Part shown: piece by piece, positions 54,033 through 64,000 of the stretch
Position numbering within the stretch: position 1 is the first letter of the stretch
Layout of the letters: the number at the start of each line of letters is the position of its first letter
Assembly (NCBI GenBank): GCA_025642065.1
Contig: JAODUP010001145.1
Span: 37,449 to 101,448, forward strand
DNA: 64,000 bases
Source: Paralvinella palmiformis
Lineage: Eukaryota > Annelida > Polychaeta > Terebellida > Alvinellidae
Reading direction: 5' to 3'
Position numbers and translations under genes: made by a program
The notes under the pieces: model-generated
Databases searched by the model: none
Told to the model about the DNA's origin: nothing
The model's input: the letters and a program-made list of their open reading frames with translations, nothing else

Positions 54033-54116
54033 TAAAACGCTTAAATTAAAAAGACTGTTTTCTCTTGTACAGAGCTCTATCGTAGATAAGTTGAGACAAA
54101 GCCAATTACTGATATG

Positions 54117-54212
54117 GAGCCTCAATACTCTGTGTCGATTGATTGATTTTCTTATCATGATCTGATCATGAAACAAGGATTTTAAGCTGTTTTCCAAAAA
54201 TATAACAAACTT
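54117..54212 (+). repeat. 96-bp direct duplication, first copy
   Basis: It begins GAGCCTCAATACTCTGTGTC and ends ATATAACAAACTT. It is essentially identical to 55061-55156, and the two sequences diverge immediately after. Confidence 0.85.
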
Positions 54213-54513
54213 CGTCTCCAACTGACATTTACATTCCTACAATATGAAGTTATGCTGGCATGTATTTGTTAAAACAGCTAGGACGAGTTCTTTTGCTTCT
54301 CCAAGTATTTCTGAGTTTACAGTTTGAGTCCACTAGTTGTTTAGGTGGATTGATAACAATGTTTTGTTAGACGTCATGCGGGCCTACGATATTTAGATGA
54401 CACAGATTACGACTGACAGAAACCAAGTCATGAAGTCAGAACACATTCATGTTGTACAATTAAATCCTTTATAGCAGCAAGATGTGTTCTAATAAGAACT
54501 TATTTAGTAGGTC

Positions 54514-54556
54514 TGTGACGTGACGACGCTTTATTAAATATACATTATTATTATGT
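54514..54556 (+). mobile_element. LINE 3' terminal stub
   Basis: CGCTTTATTAAATATACATT followed by ATTATTAT is the last part of the LINE whose full 3' end is at 8820-8895. Confidence 0.6.
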
Positions 54557-54599
54557 GTTCTTCACTGTGTCTCGCAGAGAACGGATCAATAATAAGTGA

Positions 54600-54812
54600 A
54601 TGATCCAAAACTGTAAGTTGTGTGAACGGTTTGACCATATAGTGTCTGAGTACATACAACATGTTAACAGATACGCTAAAACTGTGGGATCACTGTCTGA
54701 AATCATTGTCCCAGACAATGTTAATATACATTCAACAGAAGCTGACACCGACGACCAATGTGTGACAAACGGCCGCGAACCAGTCCTTCTCGACGGAAAT
54801 GTTTCAAACTAG
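54600..54812 (+). CDS. unassigned open frame of 70 codons
   Basis: It reads KLCERFDHIVSEYIQHVNRY and ends SNISN-like (VLLDGNVSN). It has balanced amino-acid use, unlike the AT-rich noise around it, and a possible acceptor (TCTCGCAG) lies 20 bases upstream. No family is recognised. It could be a terminal exon of a gene not otherwise seen, or chance. Confidence 0.2.
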   Translation: MIQNCKLCERFDHIVSEYIQHVNRYAKTVGSLSEIIVPDNVNIHSTEADTDDQCVTNGREPVLLDGNVSN

Positions 54813-54905
54813 TCGTCAGGTAGATAAAGGAAAACTATTTACGGAGTTTTCAAAAAGAATTTCTTTAATTTTATTTCCTCTTAATTTCTTTCTGTGAGGA
54901 TTTTT

Positions 54906-54945
<40 letters not shown>

Positions 54946-54997
54946 GTGTGTGTGGTGTGTGTTGTGTTTATCATTTTCCTTCCAATTATATATGTGA

Positions 54998-55058
54998 TGT
55001 GATGATTGATTTTTACGCCACTTTTGCACATAGGTAGGCTAAATGGGCAAAGCATCCA
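54998..55058 (-). mobile_element. SINE 3' fragment, minus strand, joined to a duplicated segment
   Basis: The complement of TTTACGCCACTTTTGCACAT and of GGTAGGCTAAATGGGC gives the 3' half of the 33312 family. It stops exactly where the second copy of the 96-bp duplication begins (55061). Confidence 0.65.
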
Positions 55059-55060
55059 TA

Positions 55061-55156
55061 GAGCCTCAATACTCTGTGTCGATTGATTGATTTTCTTATC
55101 ATGATCTGATCATGAAACAAGGATTTTAAGCTGTTTTCCAAAAATATAACAAACTT
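55061..55156 (+). repeat. 96-bp direct duplication, second copy
   Basis: See 54117-54212. The two copies are 944 bp apart in the same orientation. Confidence 0.85.
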
Positions 55157-56432
55157 GTCTCAACTGCGATTTACCAATTAACAACTATGATAGACAGTTT
55201 ATTGCAAATTTGAACAGTTATGTCTCACTTTTTAGGACATTTTTTTATAACAATTAATATTAGTTAGACGTTATCGCCGTATTTAGAGAATGATTATAAC
55301 TAACGTCTGAATAGAACCATCAAGTTAGATAAATTAACATTTAGCTAGCAAATAAGAAGACTACAGTTTCAATTTCTGTCTAATAAATTTTTGGTCAGTA
55401 CACATTTAAGTTACATTACAATCCTTAATGGCAAGATTATAGTGTCTGAGATAAGAACATTTAGAGTCGAATATCATCTTTATATTAACATTATTACTAT
55501 GTTTTTATAATTCAATAGCTAAATTTGTATAGTGATATAAACCATTTAATTGCAATATGGTGATTATGTAAATTACGGGGTTCATAGTCTGTTGTCTAAT
55601 GTTAATTAGGATCAAGATATACCACTAGTTTTGGGGATCATCTAGGTTATATACATCGTATGATAATGATATTTATTGAATCTATTTTATGCCTAAACTT
55701 AATATATGTATAATAATTAAGATAATTGGGAGACAACACAAATGAACAATCAAAATGAAATTCAGATATTCACGAATTAGGTTATTATATTTTAATTATG
55801 AATCAGAGAAATTACACCAACTGATTGGATAAAGTATATTCAATTTAAGGTTCATGGTTCACTCTCTTATATCAACACATTAAATGAACTTTTTCTAATT
55901 TACATCAATTTAAGTTATTTAAATGTGAGAAATTCACGGGAAAGAAACATTAAAATATCTTCTGCTTCCTACACTTAAACAAATAAATAAATTCACAGCA
56001 GTATTGCTAAATCGTACAATTGTAAAACAGGCTACACTTTCAACGGCCACAGTTTCTTGTTTCTATAATCAAATGTTGGACCACACCTTGTTAAGTGTTT
56101 GACCAACTGTCAGAATCTCTGTACAGCATAAATATATACTGAGAGAAATCACTATGAATGGAATACTTATGTTAACGAACATTATACACGAATAATTACA
56201 GCATTTCCATAAAACTAAAATACTACAGAATTGAAAAAGAGAACACGATTTAGTGATTGATTTATTTGTTTATATTCGGCGGATATCAGTGAGCTGCTTC
56301 TTCCTAGAGAAATGGGATAATGTGACCAAGGCCATTTACTTCTGGCTGGAACACCCGCTCCAGAATATTTCGACGTCGGTTTTTCTTATAACTGGCTCTT
56401 TAGTATCTTTATAATCAAAGATTGCTAACTAC
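55157..56432. other. spacer upstream of the array gene, no repeat family recognised
   Basis: The stretch is AT-rich up to about 56240. From 56270 the composition rises and an open frame (CFFLEKWDNVTKAIYFWLEH) runs to a stop at 56413, just before the proposed first exon at 56433. It may be part of the 5' leader, but it is not called as coding. Confidence 0.3.
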
Positions 56433-56511
56433 ATGAGCTCCTCTTCCAGTGATTGTGGTTTACGGAGGAACAGAAAAGTGAAGCGGTACTCAAGATATTT
56501 CACAGATAAAG
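56433..56511 (+). CDS. putative first coding exon of the array-associated gene
   Basis: Twenty-six codons read MSSSSSDCGLRRNRKVKRYS and continue RYFTDK, then one base G before the donor GTATGC at 56512. The phase (one base carried over) is exactly what the repeated modules need: G plus AG gives Glu, or G plus AT gives Asp, leading into (E/D)RSC(Q/H)FLPK. A joined product would be about 88 residues. The basic RRNRKVKRYSR stretch could bind nucleic acid or act as a nuclear signal, but this is a guess. The protein family is not recognised. The translation context at the ATG is weak. Confidence 0.45.
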
Positions 56512-57409
56512 GTATGCACGTTATGATTAATTTGTTTTAAACCGTATCTTGGCAAATAATTAAGTTAAAGAACAAAATTCTTTTAAAAATGACAACAATT
56601 TTTATACTTTTTAAAACCAGCTTATGTGAAAGATGTTTTGCTGATTGTTTACATTACCTAAAAACTAATGTGTGTGTGTGTGTCCCCGCTTGTATGTGGG
56701 TATATACTATTAGTGGTCAAAATGACACTGATGTAATGATCAATAAAACAGCTTAACAGTTTATCGGGTAACTGAAGCCAGTTCGGAAGATATATTAAAA
56801 TCATTCGAAAAGAATGACACTATAGACCTGGTGATGTCATTTTCTGGATGAGGCAGTATGGCTTCAAGAAAATTAAAAAAACTTCAACCAAAGAGTAAAT
56901 TAGAACTGTTTCAGTATAGTATCAACACTGCTTACGCAACGTAAAATTTCTCTCGAGTTACTTAGTATTATGTAAGTTCGAATAAATACTTTAAAATAAA
57001 TAGAATGTCTCTTGAATAAGTATATAACAAACAGAACTTTAGTTAAGCATCAATCTCCCAAAAATACTTATTTTGATTTATAATTTTATTATTCAATTAT
57101 ACAGTGGTTTATTATTTTCCCTTTTAGGTTTTATTTTGGTTTGTCCATGAGGTTGATAAATTCTTGGCTGTAGTGAACCACACAAAGTATTTTGTGTTGA
57201 TTATTGTAGATTGTTTATATTTAGATAATACTATTCTGAATTCGTTTATTGATAAATCAATTTGCCTTTTATTTATTTTTTAAACATTTGGGCTGTGTGA
57301 AAAGTTTACTATTACTGTTATCATCAGAGGTATTAGAAGTATAACAAGATATTATTATATGTACTAATATATATGCGGTTGTTTACAATTTAGCTTCATT
57401 ATATATGTA

Positions 57410-57447
<38 letters not shown>

Positions 57448-57508
57448 TAAACACCAAGTCCAGGCATTTATTATATGTAAAACGCACACACGCGCGCACG
57501 CACACCAT

Positions 57509-57550
<42 letters not shown>

Positions 57551-57749
57551 GCGCTCAACGATGGAATTACTCGCCCTGGAATATAACTCTTACCTGTATG
57601 TTGAGTAGTGTACACATTTGATCACGTGTTTATAGGTATTAGACCGTTTGAGTTAAACACAAAGAACAGCTCACACAGATCTGCTCATATAAATACCTAA
57701 CTACGGTGAAGTCGATCAGACGCCGCGGAAAGTAGCTCAGAGAATATCG

Positions 57750-57784
57750 ATGCATCGAATGGTAGCTTTTGAAGTTATAAAAAG
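57750..57784 (+). CDS. possible alternative first exon, before the array
   Basis: MHRMVAFEVIK plus two bases, ending AAAAAG before GTATGATTGTT. The donor and its flank repeat the one at 62626 (AAAAAGGTATGATTGTT). Its phase does not fit the main module frame; spliced to a module it would give a short REVLPILTK tail. Weak call. Confidence 0.2.
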
Positions 57785-58545
57785 GTATGATTGTTATTAA
57801 TATATTCAAAGCCATGAATAATGTTATGGATTTATATGTTTTATGTGGTGTGGCTATGAACGTGTTTAAAGGAATGTTCCTCGCGATCAAATTACAATAA
57901 AGTTCTTGATATAAACGGAGTCACAATTTGAGTAGGGTTAGTTGCGTCTATGTTTTTATCTAAGAATTGGTTCATGTTTGTCTTTGTATCCGTAACTACA
58001 TTACTGTATCTCTATCTATGCGTTCATTTGTTCATTTGTGCGTGCATTTGTACTAGAGGGTTTAGAATGGGTTCATAAGTACCGTAAATGATTGACTTCA
58101 CATTTAATATTAAAGCAATTTATCTTCTTTTTTCAGAGAGGTCCTGCCAATTCTAACCAAAACATCGGGATATCTTCAGAAACCTGAAACTATGGTCCTT
58201 GTTTGACAAACTTCATACAGCTTTCTTCAATGTATTGTACACTGAATCCCGTGAACACCACAAGGCCCTCATTTCATGGTACAGCATTTTTCCATGTGAC
58301 ATAGCCTTTATCACGCACTGTGAATAATATATGGGAATGGATACAGTCAACAATTGTAGCCTAGGTAACGTAATTAGTTTGTGCTTTGACATGAGATTTG
58401 AATGTGACAAATACAGTTTCTCTTGTTTCACATAAACCAGAGCTTCTGAAGTATGTGCATTAGAGGGTTTAGAATGGGTTCATATGTGCCGTATATGATT
58501 TTGACTTCACTTTTAATATTAAAGCAATTTATCTTCTTTTTTCAG

Positions 58546-58727
58546 AGAGGTTCTGCCATTTCTTACCAAAACATCGGGATATCTTCAGAAAACTATGGTC
58601 CTTGTCTGACAAACTTCATACAGCTTTCTTCAATCTCTTGTACAATGAATCCCGTGCACCACTACAAGGCTTTGATTTCATGGTACAACATCATTCCATG
58701 TGGAATAGCGTTTATCACGCACTGTGA
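58546..58727 (+). CDS. array module 2, intact candidate terminal exon
   Basis: It is open from the acceptor to TGA (RFCHFLPKHRDIFRKLWSLS and so on), with a two-codon in-frame deletion (NL) compared with the consensus. Phase 1 entry fits the exon at 56433-56511. Confidence 0.4.
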
Positions 58728-59818
58728 ATAACAGATAGGAATGGATACAGTCAACAACTGTTGCCTAGGTAACGTAATTAGTTTGTGCTTTGATATGAGA
58801 TTTGAATGTGACAAATAGTTTCTTTTGTTTCACGTAAACTAGAGTTTCTGAAGTATGTGCATTAGAGGGTTTAGAATGGGTTCATATGTACCATAAATGA
58901 CTATAACGTCACTTTTAATATTAAAGGAATGTATCTTTTTTTTAGAGAGGTCCTGCCAATTCTTACCAAAACATCGGGATATCTTCAGAAACCTGAAGTT
59001 ATGGTCCTTGTCTGACAAACTTCATACAGCTTTCTTCAATCTCTTGTACACTGAATCCCGTGCACCACTACAAGGCTTTCATTTCATGGTACAGCATTTT
59101 CCATGTGACATAGCCTTTATCACGCACTGTGAATACATGTGTGCAACTTCACTTATTAATATTGAAAGCATTTTCTTTTTATAAATTGTTTCAGAGTTAG
59201 GTCCTGCCAATATTCTTACAAAAGCATCCTTTTTGGATATCTTACCAAAACAGGGATATCTAGAAACTATGGTCCTTGTTTGACAAACTTCATACAGCTT
59301 TCTTCAATTTTGTACACTGAATCCCGTGAACACCACAAGGCTCTCATTTCATGGTACAGCATTTTCCATGTGCATAGCCTTTATCACGCACTGTGAATAA
59401 CATATGGGAATGGATACAGTCAACAATTGTAGCCTTAGGTAACGTAATTAGTTTGTGCTTTGACATAAGATTTGAATGTGACAAATAGAATTTCTTTTGT
59501 TTCACATAAACCAGAGCTTCTGAAGTATGTGCATTAGAGGGTTTAGAATGGGTTCATATGTGCCGTATATGATTTTGACTTCACCTTTAATATTAAAGCA
59601 ATTTATCTTCTTTTTTTAGAGAGGTTCTGCCAATTCTTACCAAAACATTGGGATATCTGCAGAAACTATGGTCCTTGTTTGACAAACTTCATACAGCTTT
59701 CTTCAATCTATTGTACACTGAATCGCGTGCACACCACACGGCTCTCATTTCATGGTACAACATTTTTCCATGTGGCACTTCACTATTAATATGAAAGCAT
59801 TTTATTTTTATGTTTCAG

Positions 59819-60006
59819 ATAGGTCCTGCCAATTCTTACCAAAAGACCTGGATATCTTCAGAAATGTGAAGCTATGGTCCTTGTCTGACAAACTTCATAC
59901 AGCTTTCTTCAATCTCTTGTACAATGAATCCCGTGCACCACTACAAGGCTTTGATTTCATGGTACAGCATCATTCCATGTGGAATAGCCTTTATCACGCA
60001 CTGTGA
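59819..60006 (+). CDS. array module 6, intact candidate terminal exon
   Basis: It is open to the TGA at 60004-60006: RSCQFLPKDLDIFRNVKLWS and then the consensus end. It is reached by a short 61-bp gap from module 5 (broken), with the acceptor TGTTTCAG. Confidence 0.4.
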
Positions 60007-60628
60007 ATAACAGATAGGAATGGATACAGTCAACAACTGTTGCCTAGGTAACGTAATTAGTTTGTGCTTTGACATGAGATTTGAATGTGACAAATAGAGT
60101 TTCTCTTGTTTCACGTAAACCAGAGCTTCTGAAGTATGTGCATTAGAGGGTTTAGAATGGGTTCATATGTACCGTAATGATTTGACTTCACTTTTAATAT
60201 TAAAGCAATTTATCTTCTTTTTTCAGAGAGGTCCTGCCAATTCTTACCAAAACATTGGGATATCTGCAGAAACTATGGTCCTTGTCTGACAAACTTCATA
60301 CAGCTTTCTTCAATCTCTTGTACAATGAATCCCGTGCACCACTACAAGGCTTTCATTTCATGGTACAGCATTATTCCATGTGGAATAGCCTTTATCACGC
60401 ACTGTGAATAACAATAGGAATGGATACAGTCAACAACTGTTGCCTAGGTAACGTAATTAGTTTGTGCTTTGACATGAGATTTGAATGTGACAAATACAGT
60501 TTCTCTTGTTTCACATAAACCAGAGCTTCTGAAGTATGTGCATTAGAGGGTTTAGAATTGGTTCATATGTGCCGTGTATGATTTTGACTTCACTTTTAAT
60601 ATTAAAGCAATGTATCTTTTTGTTTCAG

Positions 60629-61023
60629 AGAGGTCCTGCCAATTCTTACCAAAACACCTGGATATCGTCAGAAATCTGAAGTTATGGTCCTTGTCTGACA
60701 AACGTCATAATGTTTTCTTCAATTTCTTGTACAATGAATCCCGTGCACCACTACAAGGCTTTGATTTCATGGTACAGCATCATTCCATGTGGCACTTCAC
60801 TATTAATATGAAAGCATTTTATTTTTATGTTTCAGATAGGTCCTGCCATTTCTTACCAAAACATCGGGATATCTTCAGAAACCTGAAGTTATGGTCCTTG
60901 TCTGACAAACTTCATACAGCTTTCTTCAATCTCTTGTACAATGAATCCCGTGCACCACTACAAGGCTTTCATTTCATGGTACAGCATCATTCCATGTGGA
61001 ATAGCCTTTATCACGCACTGTGA
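60629..61023 (+). CDS. array modules 8 and 9, open read-through pair
   Basis: Module 8 (RSCQFLPKHLDIVRNLKLWS) loses its stop because the unit ends at HHSMW. The frame continues through the short spacer (HFTINMKAFYFYVS) into module 9, which is intact and ends at 61023. This gives 149 codons if read from the TTG/ATG region at 60574. Alternatively, the spacer is a mini-intron and module 9 is used alone (60836-61023). Confidence 0.4.
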
Positions 61024-61244
61024 ATAACAGATAGGAATGGATACAGTCAACAACTGTTGCCTAGGTAACGTAATTAGTTTGTGCTTTGATATGAGATTTG
61101 AATGTGACAAATAGAGTTTCTCTTGTTTCACGTAAACCAGAGTTTCTGAAGTATGTGCATTAGAGGGTTTAGAATGGGTTCATATGTACCGTAAATGACT
61201 AAGACGTCACTTTTAATATTAAAGCAATGTATCTTTTTTTTCAG

Positions 61245-61432
61245 AGAGGTCCTGCCATTTCTTACCAAAACATCGGGATATCTTCAGAAACCTGAAGTTA
61301 TGGTCCTTGTCTGACAAACTTCATACAGCTTTCTTCAATCTCTTGTACAATGAATCCCGTGCACCACTACAAGGCTTTCATTTCATGGTACAGCATTTGT
61401 CCATGTGGCTTAGCCTTTATCACGCACTGTGA
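61245..61432 (+). CDS. array module 10, intact candidate terminal exon
   Basis: It is open from the acceptor to the TGA at 61430-61432: RSCHFLPKHRDIFRNLKLWS, consensus middle, then HLSMWLSLYHAL. It has no internal ATG start, so it is only visible when read as a spliced exon. Confidence 0.4.
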
Positions 61433-62221
61433 ATAACAAATAGCAATGGATACAGTCAACATTTGCAGCCTAGGTAACGAAATTAGTTTTGCTTTGATAT
61501 GAGATTTGAATGTGACAAATAGTTTCTCTTGTTTCACGTAAACCAGAGCTTCTGAAGTATGTGCATTAGAGGGTTTAGAATTGGTTCATATGTGCCGTAT
61601 ATGATTGTAACTTCAATTTTAATATTAAAGCAATTTATCTTCTTTTTTCAGAGAGGTCCTGCCAATTCTTACCAAAACATCGGGATATCTCAGAAACCTG
61701 AAGCTATGGTCCTTGTTGTCAAACTTCATACAGCTTTCTTCAATCTATTGTACACTGAATCGCATGTACACCACACGGCTCTCATTTCATGGTACAGCAT
61801 TTTTTCCATGTGGCACTTCACTATTAATATGAAAGCATTTTATTTTTATGTTTCAGATAGGTCCTGCCAATTCTTACGAAAAGACCTGGATATCTTCAGA
61901 AATGTGGCATAGCATCAGGTGAAGTCTGTCCATCTTTGAGTGATTAACAGTACGATGTGTGTGTGTGTGAGTCAGCGACCGAGTCAGTCAACGTTTCAAT
62001 GAGTTAGTGCGTGAGTAAATGATGACATTGCAGTGATATGAAACGCCAAAGAAATTATATTCACACATTGAACCATGTAGCATGTTGTCTAAGAGTCGGA
62101 TTTTTGGAGTTTTCTCAACACTCATTGGTTTCTTACGGTGCTTGGATATAATACTATTGTGTGGATCTGATCACTTCATGGTTAATGTTAGCTCTTCTTC
62201 AGTTTATTGTCATTGATGCAG

Positions 62222-62404
62222 ATACATAAGCTCACAGCTTCTAATACAGATTGTATTGAAATATCGACACTGGCTTACAATATTGCCATAGTTGCGCTCT
62301 TTCTGGGCAGCACGGTCTTAACTTTTGCTGTGTTGGAAGATCTTGAGCCTCGGTGTCCTTTGATGAGCTTTCCGACCTTCTATGCTGCTGAAGTCGTCAT
62401 ATAA
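62222..62404 (+). CDS. possible terminal exon with a hydrophobic segment
   Basis: After an acceptor (GATGCAG) the frame reads IHKLTASNTDCIEISTLAYN, then IAIVALFLGSTVLTFAVLED (a potential membrane helix), and stops at 62404. AATAAA follows at about 62447. No family is recognised and no upstream exon is proven. Confidence 0.25.
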   Translation: MHKLTASNTDCIEISTLAYNIAIVALFLGSTVLTFAVLEDLEPRCPLMSFPTFYAAEVVI

Positions 62405-62505
62405 TCCAGTAGTTTGGTAGGTGCTTCATTTGAGTCCTGGAAACAAATAAACCGTTTGTTTATTTCGGAAGTCCCTATCAGAGTCATCATTAAAACCCAT
62501 ATACA

Positions 62506-62928
62506 GTCAAAGTGGAGATAGAAAAGGAATTACTAATTTATCCAACGCAAACGAAGCTGTAGAGCAGCCAGTAGAAGAGATTAACCTCGAATACAGATGG
62601 GACGTATATATGGATGATGTAAAAAGGTATGATTGTTGTTGTTAAATATTTTGAGTTCATGTTTTACGTACATGTATATATTTAGAACATATACTATATT
62701 AAGCACCTAAATAAATAAATATATATATATATTTATAATGTTTGAGGTCAAGTCACCTTTAACAATATGGGTGGCCTAAAATTAATAACAAAATGTCTTT
62801 GTTGTTACAGACGGAACATTTCCAGGATCTTAATGGAATACCAACTCCATACTGGATTACGTTGTTCACAAGGTAATGGGTGCGTCATTAGACGAGCTAG
62901 TGATAATGACCAACAAATAATGAACTAG
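62506..62928 (+). CDS. possible two-exon gene fragment
   Basis: Exon 62506-62626 (after AG, or starting a little upstream) reads NANEAVEQPVEEINLEYRWD and ends VYMDDVK plus AG before GTATGATTG. Exon 62811-62928 starts after GTTACAG and continues in phase as R|RNISRILMEYQLHTGLRC to a TAG. The donor flank repeats that at 57784. The family is not recognised. Confidence 0.3.
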
Positions 62929-63290
62929 CCTGGGACTGGATTGACGTGATATGATATCCATTATTTGTGGGGTTAAAATGATACGTAACAAAGTCTGAGT
63001 GTATATTTTATGAATTTATATGTGATTGTTTGTTTGAATGTGAAGCAATTTGGTATTGGCGTTTATTTAAAACGGAACTTTAGGGATTGTAGTTATAATT
63101 AAAACAAATAAATATAGGAATGGGTTTCATTGTTTGCTATGTACTGGAGTACTTTAATGTGTACGTTTTATTAATGTAATCTGCTGACAAACAAAGCTTG
63201 TGTGATTACATCTCAAAATGTATGTTCTGTATTTTTTTTCACAATACAAAGTTGTTGTTGTTGTACGTAAGAGATGACTCGGGAATTACA

Positions 63291-64000
63291 AGTGGGTGAT
63301 AAACGCTATTCCACATGGAATTTATGATACACTCCTTTAATATTAAAAGTGACCTCTTGGTCATTTACGGTACATTCTAAGCCCTCTAATGCACATACTT
63401 CAAAAGCTCTGGTAAGCGTGAAACAAGAGAAACTGTATTTGTCACTTTCAAATTTCATATCTTACCTTAGCTACAATTGTTGACTGTATCCATTCCCATA
63501 TGTTATTCACAGTGCGTGATAAAGGCTATGTCACATGGAAAAATGCTGTACCATGAAATGAGGGCCTTGTGGTGTTCACGGGATTCAGTGTACAATACAT
63601 TGAAGAAAGCTGTATGAAGTTTGTCAAACAAGGACCATAGTTTCTGCAGATATCCCAATGTTTTGGTAAGAATTGGCAGAACCTCTCTGAAAAAAGAAGA
63701 TAAATTGCTTTAATATTAAAATTGAGGTCACAATCATATACGGCACATAAACCCTCTAATGCACATACTTCAGAAGCTCTGGTTTACGTGAAACAAGAGA
63801 AACTGTATTTGTCACATTCAAATCTCATATCAAAGCAAAACTAATTTCGTTACCTAGGCAGCAAATATTGACTGTATCCATTGCTATTTGTTATTCACAG
63901 TGCGTGAAGATATCCAGGTCTTTTCGTAAGAATTTGCAGGACCTATCTGAAAAATAAAAATAAAATGCTTTCATATTAATAGTGAAGTTCCACATGGAAA
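63291..64000 (-). repeat. inverted copy of the module array, continues beyond the window
   Basis: The reverse complement gives the same modules and spacers. There is a partial end near 63295-63330, a complete but frame-broken module at about 63686-63506, the full 215-bp spacer, and a short module at 63946-63891 fused to the spacer end, like module 12 (the deleted form reads FRKDLDIF). Spacer phrases (complement of ATTAGAGGGTTTAGAATGGG) are near 63390 and 63755. The array on this side is at least 0.7 kb. Confidence 0.85.

Larger units (their letters stand above)
58137..61915 (+). repeat. tandem array of 12 exon-like modules
   Basis: Module starts, each right after a pyrimidine tract and AG: 58137, 58546, 58946, 59195, 59620, 59819, 60227, 60629, 60836, 61245, 61652, 61857. 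Spacing is about 400-410 bp (full unit: about 190-bp module plus about 215-bp spacer) or about 200-250 bp (spacer mostly deleted). The consensus frame reads RSCQFLPKHRDIFRNLKLWS, SLSDKLHTAFFNLLYNESRA, PLQGFHFMVQHHSMWNSLYH, then AL and stop. Several inter-module changes are silent in this frame (CTA/TTA, AAC/AAT). Modules 1, 4, 5, 7 and 11 are frame-broken, 3 has a changed tail, and 12 is truncated. The spacer repeats ATTAGAGGGTTTAGAATGGG and GTAACGTAATTAGTTTGTGC. There are no transposon ends. Confidence 0.85.
61916..63290. other. unique spacer between the direct and inverted arrays
   Basis: About 1.4 kb with different composition. It holds two or three possible exons on the plus strand (62222-62404, 62506-62626, 62811-62928) and short AT and TGT runs. 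None of the module or spacer sequence of the array is present. Confidence 0.6.

Noticed and set aside
58137..61915. CRISPR-like regular array
   Set aside because: Units are 200-410 bp in a eukaryotic genome, with conserved rather than variable spacers; it is a tandem duplication.

Overview
The window is nuclear DNA of an animal. It is AT-rich, its genes are split by short GT-AG introns, and its spacers are full of microsatellites, tRNA-derived SINEs, non-LTR retrotransposon pieces and small DNA transposons. The three recognisable genes are conserved metazoan families, and the repeat style suggests a lophotrochozoan, probably a mollusc. The species cannot be fixed from sequence alone.

Layout. 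1-925: internally deleted pogo/Tigger-like transposon. 1976-6198 (+): last two coding exons of BRAP, separated by an intron holding several decayed copies of a CR1/L2-like LINE. 6199-17172: about 11 kb without a recognised gene, holding a LINE 3' end, a pair of inverted repeats, a 2.3 kb element with an 8-bp target duplication and a hAT-like MITE. 17173-30647 (+): complete GOLGA3 (golgin-160) gene, 15 coding exons, 1727 residues in my model. 32748-48761 (-): complete long ABCC (MRP1-type) transporter gene, 31 coding exons, 1677 residues in my model, convergent with GOLGA3. 48762-56432: repeat-rich spacer with SINEs, LINE ends, a foldback element and local duplications. 56433-64000: a small possible gene whose first exon is phase-matched to a tandem array of 12 exon-like modules, each ending in its own stop in the best copies, followed by a 1.4 kb spacer and the start of an inverted copy of the same array that runs off the window.

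BRAP (ubiquitin ligase and Ras-pathway scaffold), GOLGA3 (Golgi coiled-coil tether) and the ABCC transporter (ATP-driven export) do not form a pathway; they are simply neighbours. Exon models were built by hand from splice sites, reading phase and family resemblance. All junctions of both complete genes are phase-consistent, including exons not visible as long ATG-started ORFs (for example ABCC 45887-46018 and 48339-48524).

The most unusual region is the mirrored array at the right edge. The ABCC gene also has odd nucleotide-binding-site residues: the first site has Gln where the switch His is expected.
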